Of a stretch of 64,000 nt of DNA, positions 1 to 11,147 are shown one piece after another. The first letter of the stretch is position 1. The number at the start of each line of letters is the position of its first letter. The notes beneath the pieces are model-generated. The model had not been told where the DNA came from. It made no database searches and saw only the letters and a list, made by a program, of their open reading frames with translations. Source of the DNA: Siphonodentalium dalli (taxonomy: Eukaryota > Mollusca > Scaphopoda > Gadilida > Siphonodentaliidae). A program made the translations under genes and the position numbers. The DNA lies in contig CP136062.1 of the NCBI GenBank assembly GCA_032622095.1, positions 161,506,875 to 161,570,874 on the forward strand. Direction: 5' to 3'.

Positions 1-1277
1 ATAGAATTTGTCAAACCAGTTCGTATTCGTGCGCGCTGTAAAGATTGTGTAACGTTCGTAACTTTTCGGATTCCAACACATTTTTTGGTGACATCTTTTA
101 GTTTTTTCGGTCATGTCTCCACATTTTGTCCAATTTATTGAAATAAGTATTGATTATTTTACGTTCGTAGCACACAATTATATTATTTTATTACTTTTAA
201 TTGGTTATTTAGACGTTTTGTTTTGAAAGCAAGCCAGTTGCCGAAACGTACGTGCACCAACTGTTGCCATCTGCGATATCCTTGTTACCAACCAGGATAA
301 AAGATCGGAAACCGCCTAGGAGTTTTCGCGTGTATTTGAGGAAATTAAGCGAAATTGTAAGATAAATGTAATTATTCTTTTTGGTATCGAAACGTCAGTG
401 TGAACTGCAAACGATCAAACTATGAAGATATCCATAGTTGTCTGATGCGCATTTAACGTGTAATTCATGTACAAATTGTATGTGTGCCTATATATGAACT
501 ATTAGAGTGTAGTTGCATGAATATAATTGTGTACGTGAGTTCGGGTAGTTGCGTGAGTGTGTGCGTGTATGTATATGTCTCTAAGCGGACTTGCATCTGA
601 TTAATGTTTTGCCATTTCAATATCACTTTCTTTTTGTCGCAATTTGTTATAAGTTAACCGATGATAATTTTGTAACGATGTACCACGCTTCAGAAATTGG
701 AGGAAAATAATATAGGTATATATAGATCTACCGGTTGCTGGTTTCTCGCAACATAAAATAGCAATTAATCCTAGCTTTGTTGTCCATCCTTATATATTTA
801 AACATACGCATAACGAGACGGGAGTAATGTCACTTGAATACTCAATAAAATGACTGGGATTAAGATCCTGTCCCAGCGGATATTTTTTCCGGATTAAAAA
901 ATTCGACAGCGATTCCGATTCAAGTGAAATTATGGGCTTCTTCAGGAGTCCCGGTGGTAATGTTTCCAGTGTTATAGCCTTCTCATTTCGATTATTGTAA
1001 ACTGTATATATACACTGTATGTGAACTGTACACTTTTCAATTTCATATTCGTCTTCAAAACTCACACTTCTGGTTCATTATCACGGGAATAAGCGCTGCT
1101 TGCGTCAACACTTTGTATATATATATACGCGGTAAACAAGTTTGTCTGTATATCAATGTGTATTTTCAAATGATTGTTCATTCATGTACCCGACGAAGGC
1201 TGTATAGCCGAAAGCTAGTACGACATTAAAGATTTGATGGGTCTTTAATTGGTGTTATCATATATTGATAAGAACTT

Positions 1278-1317
<40 letters not shown>

Positions 1318-1816
1318 AAAAACTAAATCCTAGGTGAGCGTGGTGAGAATAAAGCCAATTTGATATAACTGATATTTCTCCAAATCGATTGGAGCACATT
1401 GCATTGAACGGTAACCATTTGCATTTGGCCACACGTGTTTGCTTACATAAAAGTTGGTGGGGCACCTTCCTGGCCTAATTATTGATTGAGGACAAGGTAT
1501 CAGGCTACCAGTGTTACAGCCTTTTCTGTTCAATTATTGTGTTGTTTCGTTGTTTGAGGCGCTATGCCCCCGTATCACAATCTTGTGAGTTTTATTGGTT
1601 TATGAAAGAACGTCAGTTACTCTTGGAAATCACTACACTGCACGTTGTATGTTAAGCAACTGCCAAATGGTCCTAAACGCACGTTGTTATAATTTTATGA
1701 ATTAATGTCACTTTATTTTATGATCAAGAAATATATCTCTATAATTAAACAAATCAGCGTGATGAAAATATTAAAGTCAGACTGCGATAATCCACATTGC
1801 GTTAGCGTGAGTTATA
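1..1816. other. AT-rich non-coding stretch, no gene recognised
   Basis: No supported coding exon was found. The stretch holds a (TA)n microsatellite at about 1279-1313 and two related short segments near 955-1005 and 1500-1545 that share a 'ccagtgtta.agcctt' core, suggesting a diverged local duplication. Short open frames here lack splice context or recognisable motifs. Confidence 0.5.
1279..1313. repeat. (TA)n microsatellite
   Basis: Uninterrupted alternating TA tract of about 35 bp, read directly. Confidence 0.95.
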
Positions 1817-2224
1817 TAAACACCGCACAAAATGTAAGTTCCCCCCTAAATGACGACCGATATTTTCCGAATTAATGATCGGATATTGATGTAATTTGGC
1901 ATGTATGTTCTATAGCATTCTGCCAGTGTGTAGCATAAATTTAAATGTTCTGGTCCATTGCATGCTCGACTGGTCAACAATTGAAGATGAAAATGATGTT
2001 TTTTCGAAATCGCACTTCACCATTCGGAAGTCCATAGCTTCGGCGAAAAATGGGTTACCCTCGCGTTCTTTATCTCTTGAGCGGTATCGGTATAGCAACA
2101 GATTAGGATAATACCCTATTTGACCTGTAGTCACGGTGCGGCCGATGCATTGTATGGAATCGATGTCATCCCACTTTTTTGGATACAGATTCAGTTCAAT
2201 TTGTGCGATCTCGTGCACACAACG

Positions 2225-3344
2225 ATGCCGCACCTTACAGAACAGGATCGTGCGATTGCCATTGGGCTTTTGGAAGCCAATACTCCAGTAAAGCAGGTAG
2301 CGCGGAGAACGGGTGTGTCGCCGAATGCCATTCGGAAACTACGGGCGAAATTTCAGCAAACTGGTTCGGTGAAGGATCGACCAAAGAGCCGGCGTCCAAA
2401 AGTGACAACAACGCGATGACAGGTTTATCGCATTGACGGCACTGAGGAGGCGAACACTTACAGGTGCGAAGGACATTTTCGTTATTCAAATGGGCGAAAA
2501 TATTCATTTAATTTTTTTCGTAACGCAACCAATTATGGTCATTCTCATGTTTTTCAGCTGTAGAGATACGAGACCAGGTGCACACAGTCGCTGGTGGAGG
2601 GGCCAGAAGACTCAGCCGCCAGACCATCCGGAACCGGCTACATGGTGCCCAGCTACGGGCCCGGCGTTTGGTGAAAATGGCAGCCCTCCTGATGCGACAC
2701 AAGGCAGCGATGTTTGCGTGGGCCAGACATCACGCACGCTGGACAAGACGACAATGGGCAAACGTCTTGTTCACCGACGAGACGAGGGCTTGTCTGTGAC
2801 ATGTTGATGGCAGAAGGCGAGTTTGGCGCCGTCGCGGGGAGCAGCACGTGGACTGTTGTGTTCAACCAGTGACGGCTTATGGTGGCGGCAGCGTCATGGT
2901 TTGGGGAGGGATTCGCGCTGGTACCAAGACAGAACTGGTCCCGATCAACGGCAACCTCAACGGTGTGATGTACCGGGACGATGTGCTCCTACCACATGTC
3001 ATCCCACAAGATCAGGTGCTGGTAACCAGCTCGTACTTATGGATGACAATGCCCGCCCCCACCGAGCCCGGGTTGTGAACGAGTTTCTGATTGCCAATGG
3101 GATCGAGCGAATGGTATGGCCGGCAAATTCCCCCGATCTGAATCTCATCGAACACGTATGGGATCAACTCAAGAGGGCTGTTTACCGGCGAGTTGACGAG
3201 GGGACCACTATGGTTGATATGCGGCGTCTTTTACAAGAGGAATGGGCAGCAATTCCGCAAAACCGTGTAGCAAACCTTGTGAACACCATGAGGGCAAGAT
3301 GTCAACACGTCCTGCATCGACACGGAAGTTACACCAGATATTGA
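2225..3344 (+). pseudogene. Tc1-like transposase (DD34E) with an intron, frameshifts and a stop
   Basis: The N-terminus from the ATG at 2225 is a helix-turn-helix (MPHLTEQDRAIAIGLLEAN, then ARRTGVSPNAIRKL) followed by a basic linker. Reading breaks near 2419 (stop plus one-base shift) and resumes as TALRRRTLT. It then crosses a likely 94-bp GT-AG intron (2464-2557), whose removal joins phase 1 to phase 1 and continues as VEIRDQVHTVAGGG. The first catalytic Asp lies in LFTDETR. A TGA interrupts at 2797-2799 and a further shift lies near 3015-3045. The second Asp is in MDDNARPH and the Glu in NLIEHVWD; 34 residues separate them, the Tc1 spacing. The C-terminus is intact to 3344. It is defective as it stands. 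Confidence 0.9.
2464..2557 (+). other. Probable spliceosomal intron inside the transposase
   Basis: The segment begins CAG|GTGCG and ends TTTTTCAG|CT, is AT-rich and contains stops. Excising it joins ACA-G to CT-GTA in frame, rebuilding a continuous transposase reading. Phase 1 on both sides and the good pyrimidine tract support a real intron rather than a random insertion. Confidence 0.65.
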
Positions 3345-3731
3345 AGTCACGAACTCAAAAAAATCAAATTCCCTTACCCGAAATCAATGAATTAAATGTT
3401 CTGTAGAATTAAAATTGACCCCTTGTTTGGTTACTTGCTGCTCATTGAACCATGTCGCTATGAATATGTTCACAAATAAGCCCATCATATTGGTAAATGG
3501 ACCATTGTAATAAGTGTGAAATTTCACAAATATCCACCCATAATATTTGGAATTATTGGTAATTATATGAGGGGGGAACTTACTTTTTGTGTTGTGTTTA
3601 GATCCACCGGTGGCCGATATAATTATTGCACCAAAAATTACAATTCACCCAAGCATTTTTGGTCATTAAATCAAAGTCAACCAGTAAACAACTATTCTCT
3701 GCTGCCCTGTCGTTTGTAGCTTGTAATTTAC

Positions 3732-4112
3732 CCGTTGATGCTGCCGCTGCTGTTGATGTTGTTGTTGTTGCTGTTGTTGTTGTTGTTATTGTTGGTGTCG
3801 TTGCTTTTGACGTTGTCGCTGCTGGTGTTGTTGTTGCAGCTGGTGTTGCTGCTGGTATTGTTGATGTTGCCTTTGTTGTTGCTGCTAGTCTTTTTGCTGA
3901 TGGATTTGTTGCTGCTGATGTTGCTGCTGCTGATGTTGTTGTTGTTGCTGCTGTTGCTGATGGTGTTTCTGGTGTTGCTGCTGATGTTGATATTGCTGGT
4001 TTTGTTGTTGTTGCTGCTGTTGATGATTTTGCTGTTAATGGTTTGGTTGTTGTTGCTGCTGCAGTAGGTGTTCTCCCCATCGACTTTGTTGTTACTGGTG
4101 TTGTTTGGGTAT
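3732..4112 (-). CDS. Mucin-like Thr/Ala/Ser/Pro-rich exon (phase 1-1), minus strand
   Basis: Read on the minus strand, a strong acceptor (pyrimidine-rich tract ending TTTATTTCAG) precedes a 381-nt open exon that ends at a GTAAAT donor. Both boundaries are phase 1, so the exon is exactly 127 codons and symmetric. The translation is dominated by Thr and Ala with regularly spaced Pro, Ser and Lys (for example TTPVTTKS, AAATTTKPLTAK, PAATTTPAAT), the composition of an O-glycosylated mucin linker. Such linkers commonly separate chitin-binding modules in invertebrate secreted proteins. No partner exons were recognised on this strand nearby, so the gene is incomplete. The DNA is also an imperfect trinucleotide repeat, so it could be a low-complexity artefact; the paired splice sites argue against that. 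Confidence 0.55.
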
Positions 4113-4447
4113 CTGAAATAAACGGCAATAAAATCTCTGGAGCTCTCCAAAATATTCCCAAACATCTCTATGACTTAATTGTGAAAGGTGGAATATAGCT
4201 AAACCTACAAGTAGAGTAGAATATAGCAATACCTACATATAGAGTAGAATATAGCTGCTGATGTTGCTGCTGCTGGTATTGTTGCTGTTGTTGTTTCTGG
4301 TGATGTTGCTGCTGGTGTTCTCTCCATCGACTTTGTTGTTACTGGTGTTATTTGGGTATCTGAAATAAACGGCAATGTGAGTCAAAAGTCTCTGGAGCTC
4401 TCCAAAATGTTCACAAACATCTCTATGAAATAATTGTGAAAGGCAGA
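4068..4447. repeat. Tandem duplication of exon start plus intron
   Basis: Two blocks (about 4068-4197 and 4316-4447) share a long near-identical run covering the exon start, the acceptor and roughly 80 bp of upstream intron. Between them are short GTAGAGTAGAATATAGC repeats. Confidence 0.8.
4253..4359 (-). CDS. Second, shortened copy of the mucin-like exon
   Basis: About 250 bp upstream on the minus strand is a second exon-like block with the same acceptor context (TTTATTTCAG, exon start at 4359). Its start is nearly identical, encoding TQITPVTTKSMERTPA and then a TTTATIPAAATSAA run. It is much shorter. The downstream candidate donor (AG|GTATTG) is in a different phase from the longer copy, so it may be a decayed duplicate or be skipped. 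The duplicated unit also includes flanking intron sequence (about 4068-4197 against 4316-4447). Confidence 0.4.
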
Positions 4448-4449
4448 AT

Positions 4450-7156
4450 ATAGCAACATCTCAGGTAAATACTGCTTAAAACAGCTTGAAATGAAAATAA
4501 TTCCCAACCAAGATTCCAGTCAAAAAGTAGTCCCGGTGGAAAAACGCAATCACATTAACGTCAACGAGAAAACAGCTAATCTGATGGCATTAGATATAGT
4601 TATTTGCCATCGGAATTAAAACTAGAGGTGCAATTTACCATTTCCGATATTTCAAATTGGATATTCTCAAAATATTGTAGTAGAAACCAACACATAAGCC
4701 AAATTATTATTCTTGAAGGGGGTTATGTCAGGGTAAATGGACGAGCTACTGGACATCGGAAACTAAATGTTCCAGCCCATGAGGATTCAGTCGCGAGTGC
4801 ATGGTGCATAAAATGTTTCATCATGAACTCTCAATAGCAATTTAAATTCAAAAATATTTATGGTGCCCAAACATAAATACATAACCGATACAATAACGGT
4901 ACAATGCTACAAACAGAAGGCACAGTGGATCGGGTTACACGTTAAAAACTTATAATAAACCCTTCTCTCCCTTTAGAAATCATATCACACATAAAAGTCT
5001 TCGGTGCCGCCAAATAATTGACCTCTTGTGGGTGGAGGGTGTATGGGCTGGATAGAATATACGATACGCATATACATACCATTCTGGGCGAAGCTCGGGC
5101 ACCGATATCCAGACAGATTAAGTTGTGTTAGCACGCATATCTCTTCTGCCTGGCATGGACTCGACATGCAAGCGTGTCGCATTTCCTGTGAATTCGGAAC
5201 AAATATTTGTCAGATCATCAACAATCAGACTATAAGAGGGACCAACTACATGACATGCATGTAGTTCTCTAGTTCCCTGCACTCGATCGACCGCGCTAGG
5301 GCATATAGATTCCACTAAATTATTTACGTTATTTTAATCTTAAAGATACGATAAGCGTTGACGGTGTGTATTGTTGTTAAAATAATCACATCCGTTAAAA
5401 CCGCCATAAATGGAACGAATATTAAAACATAGACAGATTTTGTTCGTATACCAATAATAAATATCGCATAAATAGCATGTTATTGTCAAGATTGTATATA
5501 TGCAGTAAACAAAAGCCATGGTCACATTTAATAAATCTCCCAAGTCACCACGGTGTTGAGTTTTTTGCTTATCGCACACTCTGTATGTGCTGTATATAAA
5601 CAAACGATCGGCTCGCACAAGTTTGTTTTGTGGATAATATCGTATTCATACTATCATTATACCATTAGAACCCGTATGGGCCCGGGTAGGATAGGCATAC
5701 CGCCCCACTGCGAGAGTAAGAATCCCCTAATATGGCACCCTTTTTGCCGTGGGGTGCATCCCGTGAGGTGTGGTGTATGAGTCCTGGAGGCACTAGGATG
5801 GCCGCGTAACGCGAGGAATCGACCTGTGGATACGGCTTAGCTCATGGTCCTCTTTAGTCCTGTTAAATGTTTCAGTTCTTCGTCTATGTTATCCTATGTA
5901 CCAGTCTTTGACAAGAACATAATGCAAAGGTTATTCCGAGGCGGCTGTTAGGCCAGTTGCCGATTATATTCTTTTCATATGGCAACTCAAAACAAACAAA
6001 ACCTAAGAATGACCACTCGCTAACTTCCACTGCTGTTGAGGTCTACCCTCAGACTTATTAATACTAAATACGAATATTAAGAGACCTTCTGTATTCGTGT
6101 GATTGATATGTAACGCTACAAAGCATAGTCGGACTTTGTTGAATTTATTAACTGAACATTTACTGAAGAAACTACTCATCAATGAGTATTTAGTATAGAA
6201 ATGGTAAAGAACAATCGATCTGCTGCAATTGTAAACATACTTTTTTATACTTTAACGACATGGAGAATATTTCATATGTCACTGTTTCGTGTGTCCACGA
6301 ACTTCTGCAAAATATATTACAGTCATCTGTCCATTTATATGCGAAGAGCATGGGACGGAACTTAATTTTTTTTAATTTAATTAGATATTACATCATATTT
6401 TCTTTAGAACGACAACCACCAATAAATAGTGTTATACATTATCATGTCGTGTATGCTGGTCAATAGAAAAATTGTCTGAGTGGAGTTCTAGGTCAAAAGT
6501 CTACAACACTGGGGAAATAATTTATGGACACTAGGCGCAATTTGATTTTTTCCGGCCTCTGGGTACCCACCCCCCTAATTTGATTTCTTTGGACCCCTTC
6601 AAATTAATATGGTAGCAATAAAGAGCGTCTGTCTAAAAATAATAAAACGTCTGGAAAATGAAGTGTTTTTCAAAGAATATGAACCGGCATACCAATATTT
6701 CGTGTATTTATCGACCTATCGTATTGGACGTGGTCGTGTTTTCTCTTTCCAACTGATGTCAATACGCGGTCTGATGTTATTTTAAAAATGCAATAGCTAC
6801 AATTTGAGGTGATCAAAATGATCGTTTGCGTTATTTTTCTCCACATTAAAGTTGCATTCTCGCGAATTTGTAGCTATGCAGTGTGAATATTCAAGTTGTC
6901 ATATATAACTCACCACAATTGTGACAAGGTGAATCAATGAGACCTTCAAATACGCATTGAGAGCGAAGTGAGAACACAAAAATAGACAGATCTGATGTCC
7001 GAAAATACGCTGGCAGTCGAACTAGGAAGTATCATACCCGTACACCGATAACCTGATTGTATACATTGTTAAAAGCTTGACGCCTCTCGGACGATTCTGT
7101 CATAATGACGGCAGTGCTACCAACTAATTTGTAAATGTATTTATAGAAAAATATGG
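4450..7156. other. Non-coding stretch with one dispersed repeat
   Basis: No supported exon. Apart from a repeat copy at about 5337-5670, the sequence is AT-rich and unique by eye. Open frames are short and lack splice context. Confidence 0.5.
5337..5670 (+). mobile_element. Dispersed inverted-repeat element D, left-half copy
   Basis: This shares long runs with copies at about 15470-15720, 31540-31650, 36470-36850, 52840-53340 and 62925-63290. The common core includes CACATCCGTTAAAAC, a Met-free AT-rich block and 'aaatatcgc(a/g)taaatag'. The two longest copies are palindromic, so this is a MITE-like family. Confidence 0.7.
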
Positions 7157-7760
7157 CTATTCTACGGGACATGACAATCTGCGGGATGGGATGGGATATG
7201 GGACAAAACGACAATCTGCGGGACAGAATTTCAAATTGCGTGGGACGGCGGATATCTCGAGGAATACAGGGCGTGTGGGGCTCATTTTGGTGTCTAACGA
7301 AAGGCCCACGTTCGCCCTATCCACACATATTAACCTCGTCACTAACCAAACACCAGAAGTTGCATTATTTGATCGACAACTGACCTAACATGGGGTGGAA
7401 TTTGGGATAGCATGACAATCTGCGGGACAGGATTTTCAAATTGCGTGGGACGGCCGATAGCTCGAGGAATACAGCGCATAGAGGGCTACTTTTAGTGTCT
7501 AACGAAAGGTCCACATTCGCCCTATCCACACATATTAACCCCGCCACTGACCGGACAACGGAAGTTACATTATCCGGTCGACAACTGACCTAACATAAAA
7601 TGCAACAAACACGAAAAACTGCGTTCGACATTAATGTTTAGAATTTAGATTTATCGATGAATACACTAGCAAACAACAAGTTTTAGGTATCAAATAACGC
7701 AGTGGAATACTGTGCATTCGTTTTTAGCTACAATATGGCTGTTTTAGTGCGAATATTGTA

Positions 7761-8063
7761 ATGGCGAACACGCAAACACGCTCCGATAAAACAGCTAAAA
7801 ATAGACTCGATGTTTACAATTACAGGATCGATTTCAGCCGGTATATTCAATATAATGGGGCGTATAGTATATCAAAATGTAGAATTAGACACAGGGAATG
7901 TATTTTTCTCCAAATGGGTCCACCAGGCGGTGAAATTGTTGCAGAAATTCGCTCCAAGATATTCGCACTTATTTTTATTTCAGTTGTGACTAAAAGCCCA
8001 GATGCCGGAGCCCAGCAACTAAAAGCCAAGTTACAAAATAGATCAACTGGTTTGAACGAATGA
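7761..8063 (+). CDS. 100-codon open frame in the left arm of the palindromic element
   Basis: The frame starts MANTQTRSDKTAKN and ends QNRSTGLNE. The right arm (10241-10543, minus) retains the same frame. The differences between the two proteins are replacements (S/A, A/T, LQMG/FKWV, A/S, Q/R), so no purifying selection is evident. No domain is recognised. It may be passive sequence kept open because the arms are young. Confidence 0.25.
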   Translation: MANTQTRSDKTAKNRLDVYNYRIDFSRYIQYNGAYSISKCRIRHRECIFLQMGPPGGEIVAEIRSKIFALIFISVVTKSPDAGAQQLKAKLQNRSTGLNE

Positions 8064-8154
8064 ATATGTCAATGGTAAAACTATTCAAAAGAATATTCAA
8101 ATCAAATAGTGTTTATAGACTTAAAAACTTATGTGTCCGCCATTCATATATGCA

Positions 8155-10165
8155 GTGAAGTTCTCATATTATCTCCCAGTAATACGCGGGGGAGGTTCTC
8201 ATATGAACATATTATCTGCCGGTCATACACGGTGGAGGTTCATATTATCCGCCGGTCATACGCGATGGAAGTTTTCTTATTATCCTCCGGTCATACGCGG
8301 GGGAGGTTCTGATATGAACATATTATCTGCCTGTCATATGCGGTGGAGGTTCATATTATCCACCGGTCATACGCGAGGGAGGTTCTCTTATTATCCTCCG
8401 GTCATACGATGGGGAGGTTCTCATATGAACATATTAACTGTCGGTCATACGCGAGGGAGGTTCTCATATTATCCACCGGTTATACGTGAGGGAGGTTCTC
8501 ATATTATCATCCGGTCATACATAGGGGAGGTTCTCATATGAACATATTATCTGCCGGTCATACGCGGTGGAGGTTCATATTATCCGCCGGTCATAGGGAG
8601 GTTCTCATATTATCCTCCGGTCATACATAGGGGAGGTTCTCATATGAACATATTATCTGCCGGTCATACGCGGTGGAGGTTCATATTATCCGCCGGTCAT
8701 ACGCGAGGGAGGTTCTCATATTATCCACCGGTCATACGCGAGGGAGGTTCTTATATTATCCTCCGGTCATACGTTGGGGAGGTAATCATATGAACATATT
8801 ATCCGCCGGTCATACGCGGTGGAGGTTCATATTATCCGCCGGTCATACGCGAGGGAGGTTCTCATATTATCCTCCAGTCATACATTGGGGAGGTTCTCAT
8901 ATGAACATATTATTCGCCGGTCATACGCAGTGGAGGTTCATATTATCCACCGGTCATACACGGTGGAAGTTCTCATATGAACATATTATCCGCCGGTCAT
9001 ATGCGGTGGAGGTTCATATTATCCTCCGGTCATATGCGAGGGAAGTTCTCATAATATCCTCCGATCATATGTGGGTGAGGTTCTGATATGAACATATTAT
9101 CCGCCGGTCATACACGGTGGAGGTTCATATTATCCGCCGGTCATGCGCGAGGGAGGTTCTCATATTATCCACCGGTCATACGCGAGGGAGGTTCTTATAT
9201 TATCCTCCGGTCATACGTTGGGGAGGTTCTCATATGAACATATTATCCGCCGGTCATACGCGGTGGAGGTTCATATTATCCGCCGGTCATATGCGAGGGA
9301 GGTTCTCATATTATCCACCGGTCATACACGAGGGAGGTTCTTATATTATCCTCCGGTCATACGTTGGGGAGGTTCTCATATGAACATATTATCCGCCGGT
9401 CATACGCGGTGGAGGTTCATATTATCCGTCGATCATACGCGAGGGAAGTTCTCATATTATCCTTCGGTCATATGTGGGGGAGGTTCTGATATGAACATAT
9501 TATCCGCCTGTCATACACGGTGGAGGTTCATATTATCCACCGGTCATACGTAGGGGAGGTTCTCATATGAACATATTATCCGCCGGTCATACGTGGTGGA
9601 GGTTCTCATATGAACATATTATCCGCCGGTCATACGCGGTGGAGGTTCATATTATCCGCCGGTCATACGCGAGGGAAGTTCTCATATTATCCTTCGGTCA
9701 TAGGTGGGGGAGGTTCTGATATGAACATATTATCTGCCGGTCATACGCGGTGGAGGTTCATATTATCCACCGGTCATACGCGGTGGAGGTTCTCATATGA
9801 ACATATTATCCACCGGTCATATGCGAGGGAGGTTCTCATATTATCCACCGGTCACACCCGAGGGAGGATAATATGTTCATATGAGGACCTCCCCAACGTA
9901 TGACCAGAGGATAATATGAGAACATCCCTCGCGTATGACCGGTGGATAATATGAACCTCCACCGCATATGACCGGCAGATAATATGTTCATATCAGAACC
10001 TCCCCCGCGTATGACCGGAGGATAAAATGAGAACTTCCCTCGCGTATGACCGGTGGATAATATGAACCTCCACCGCGTATGACCGGCAGATAATATGTTC
10101 ATATGAGAACCTCCCCCGTGTATGACTGGCAGATAATATGAGAACCTCCACCGCATATGAATGGC
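8155..10165. repeat. Central minisatellite of the palindromic element
   Basis: Units of about 33-43 bp built around GGTCATACGCG, GGAGGTT, CATATTATC and an optional ATGAACATATTATC. Around fifty units run on the plus strand to about 9868, then in reverse complement to about 10165. The long frames seen here (repeated GHTRWRFILS) are products of the repeat. Confidence 0.95.
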
Positions 10166-10240
10166 GGACACATAAGTTTTTAAGTCTATAAACACTATTT
10201 GATTTGAATATTCTTTTGAATAGTCTTACCATTGACATAT

Positions 10241-10543
10241 TCATTCGTTCAAACCAGTTGATCTATTTTGTAACTTGGCTTTTAGTCGCTGGGCTCCGGC
10301 ATCTGGGCTTTTAGTCACAACTGAAATAAAAATAAGTGAGAATATCTTGGAGCGAATTTCTGCAACAATTTCACCGCCTGGTGGGACCCATTTAAAAAAA
10401 ATACATTCCCTGTGTCTAATCCTACATTTTGATATACTATACGTCCCATTATATTGAATATACCGGCTGAAATCGATCCTGTAATTGTAAACATCGAGTC
10501 TATTTTTAGCTGTTTTATCGGCGCGTGTTTGCGTGTTCGCCAT
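10241..10543 (-). CDS. 100-codon open frame in the right arm of the palindromic element
   Basis: Mirror copy of the 7761-8063 frame; see there. One block differs because of a compensated small indel (FKWV against LQMG). Function is unknown and translation is doubtful. Confidence 0.25.
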   Translation of the reverse strand: MANTQTRADKTAKNRLDVYNYRIDFSRYIQYNGTYSISKCRIRHRECIFFKWVPPGGEIVAEIRSKIFSLIFISVVTKSPDAGAQRLKAKLQNRSTGLNE

Positions 10544-11147
10544 TACAATATTCGCATTAAAACAGCCATATTGTAGTCAAAAACGAATGCACAGTATTCC
10601 ACTGCGTTATTTGATACCCAAAACTTGTTGTTTGCTAGCGTATTCATCGAGAAATCTAAATTCTAAACATTAATGTCGAACGCAGTTTTTCGTGTTTGTG
10701 ACATTTTATGTTAGGTCAGTTGTCGACCGAATAATGTAACTTCCGTTGTCCGGTCAGTGGCGGGGTTAATATGTGTGGATAGGGCGAATGTGGACCTTTC
10801 GTGAGACACCAAAAGGAGCCCTCTACGCGCTGTATTCCTCGAGATATCGGCCGTCCCACGCAATTTGAAAATCCCGTCCCGCAGATTGTCATGCTATCCC
10901 AAATTCCACCCCATGTTAGGTCAGTTGTCGATCAAATAATGCAACTTCTGTTGTCCGGTTAGTGGCGGGGTTAATATGTGTGGATAGGGCGAATGTGGGC
11001 CTTTCGTTAGACACCAAAATGAGCCCCCTACACCCTGTATTCCTCGAGATATCGGCCGTCCCACGCAATTTGAAATTCTGTCCCGCAGATTGTCGTTTTG
11101 TCCCATATCCCATCCCATCCCGCAGATTGTCATGTCCCCTATTCTAC

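Larger units (their letters stand above)
1819..3598 (+). mobile_element. Tc1-like DNA transposon, full length but decayed
   Basis: A 1,780-bp element is bounded by 29-bp terminal inverted repeats that begin AACAC and end in a run of C followed by T; 26 of 29 positions match between the two ends. Both ends are flanked by TA (1817-1818 and 3599-3600), the target duplication of the Tc1/mariner superfamily. It carries a broken transposase with a DD34E catalytic triad. Seeing both ends and the TA duplication intact makes the boundaries secure. The coding part has a frameshift and stops, so this copy should not be autonomous. Confidence 0.93.
7166..11138. mobile_element. 3,973-bp palindromic foldback/MULE-like element with 9-bp TSD
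   Basis: The left end GGGACATGACAATCTGCGGG is mirrored at the right end. The flanks CTATTCTAC at 7157-7165 and 11139-11147 form a perfect 9-bp target-site duplication. Each arm is about 1 kb and the arms are nearly identical. Each arm contains a roughly 200-bp unit repeated twice and then a unique block. Between the arms lies a minisatellite that itself flips orientation near 9868. Nine-bp duplications with very long inverted arms fit Mutator-like or Foldback elements (family knowledge). No transposase was found, so the copy is non-autonomous. Confidence 0.85.

Noticed and set aside
1330-1546. Minus-strand cysteine-containing frame (GCNTGSLIPCPQ ... RPGRCPTNF)
   Set aside because: Looks vaguely like a small Cys-rich exon with an AG upstream, but the spacing fits no module I know and the adjacent sequence is a local duplication without the frame.
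3626-4198. Plus-strand Val/Ala-rich 190-codon frame and a Leu-rich frame at 3735-4067
   Set aside because: Shadows of the GTT/GCT-rich DNA. The minus strand has the splice sites and mucin-like composition.
8155-10165. Possible CRISPR array
   Set aside because: Units vary in length and sequence and there are no unique spacers; the window is eukaryotic.
8109-10244. Several 70-140-codon frames reading GHTRWRFILS repeats
   Set aside because: Products of the 33-43-bp minisatellite in the palindromic element; they appear in several frames and on both strands.
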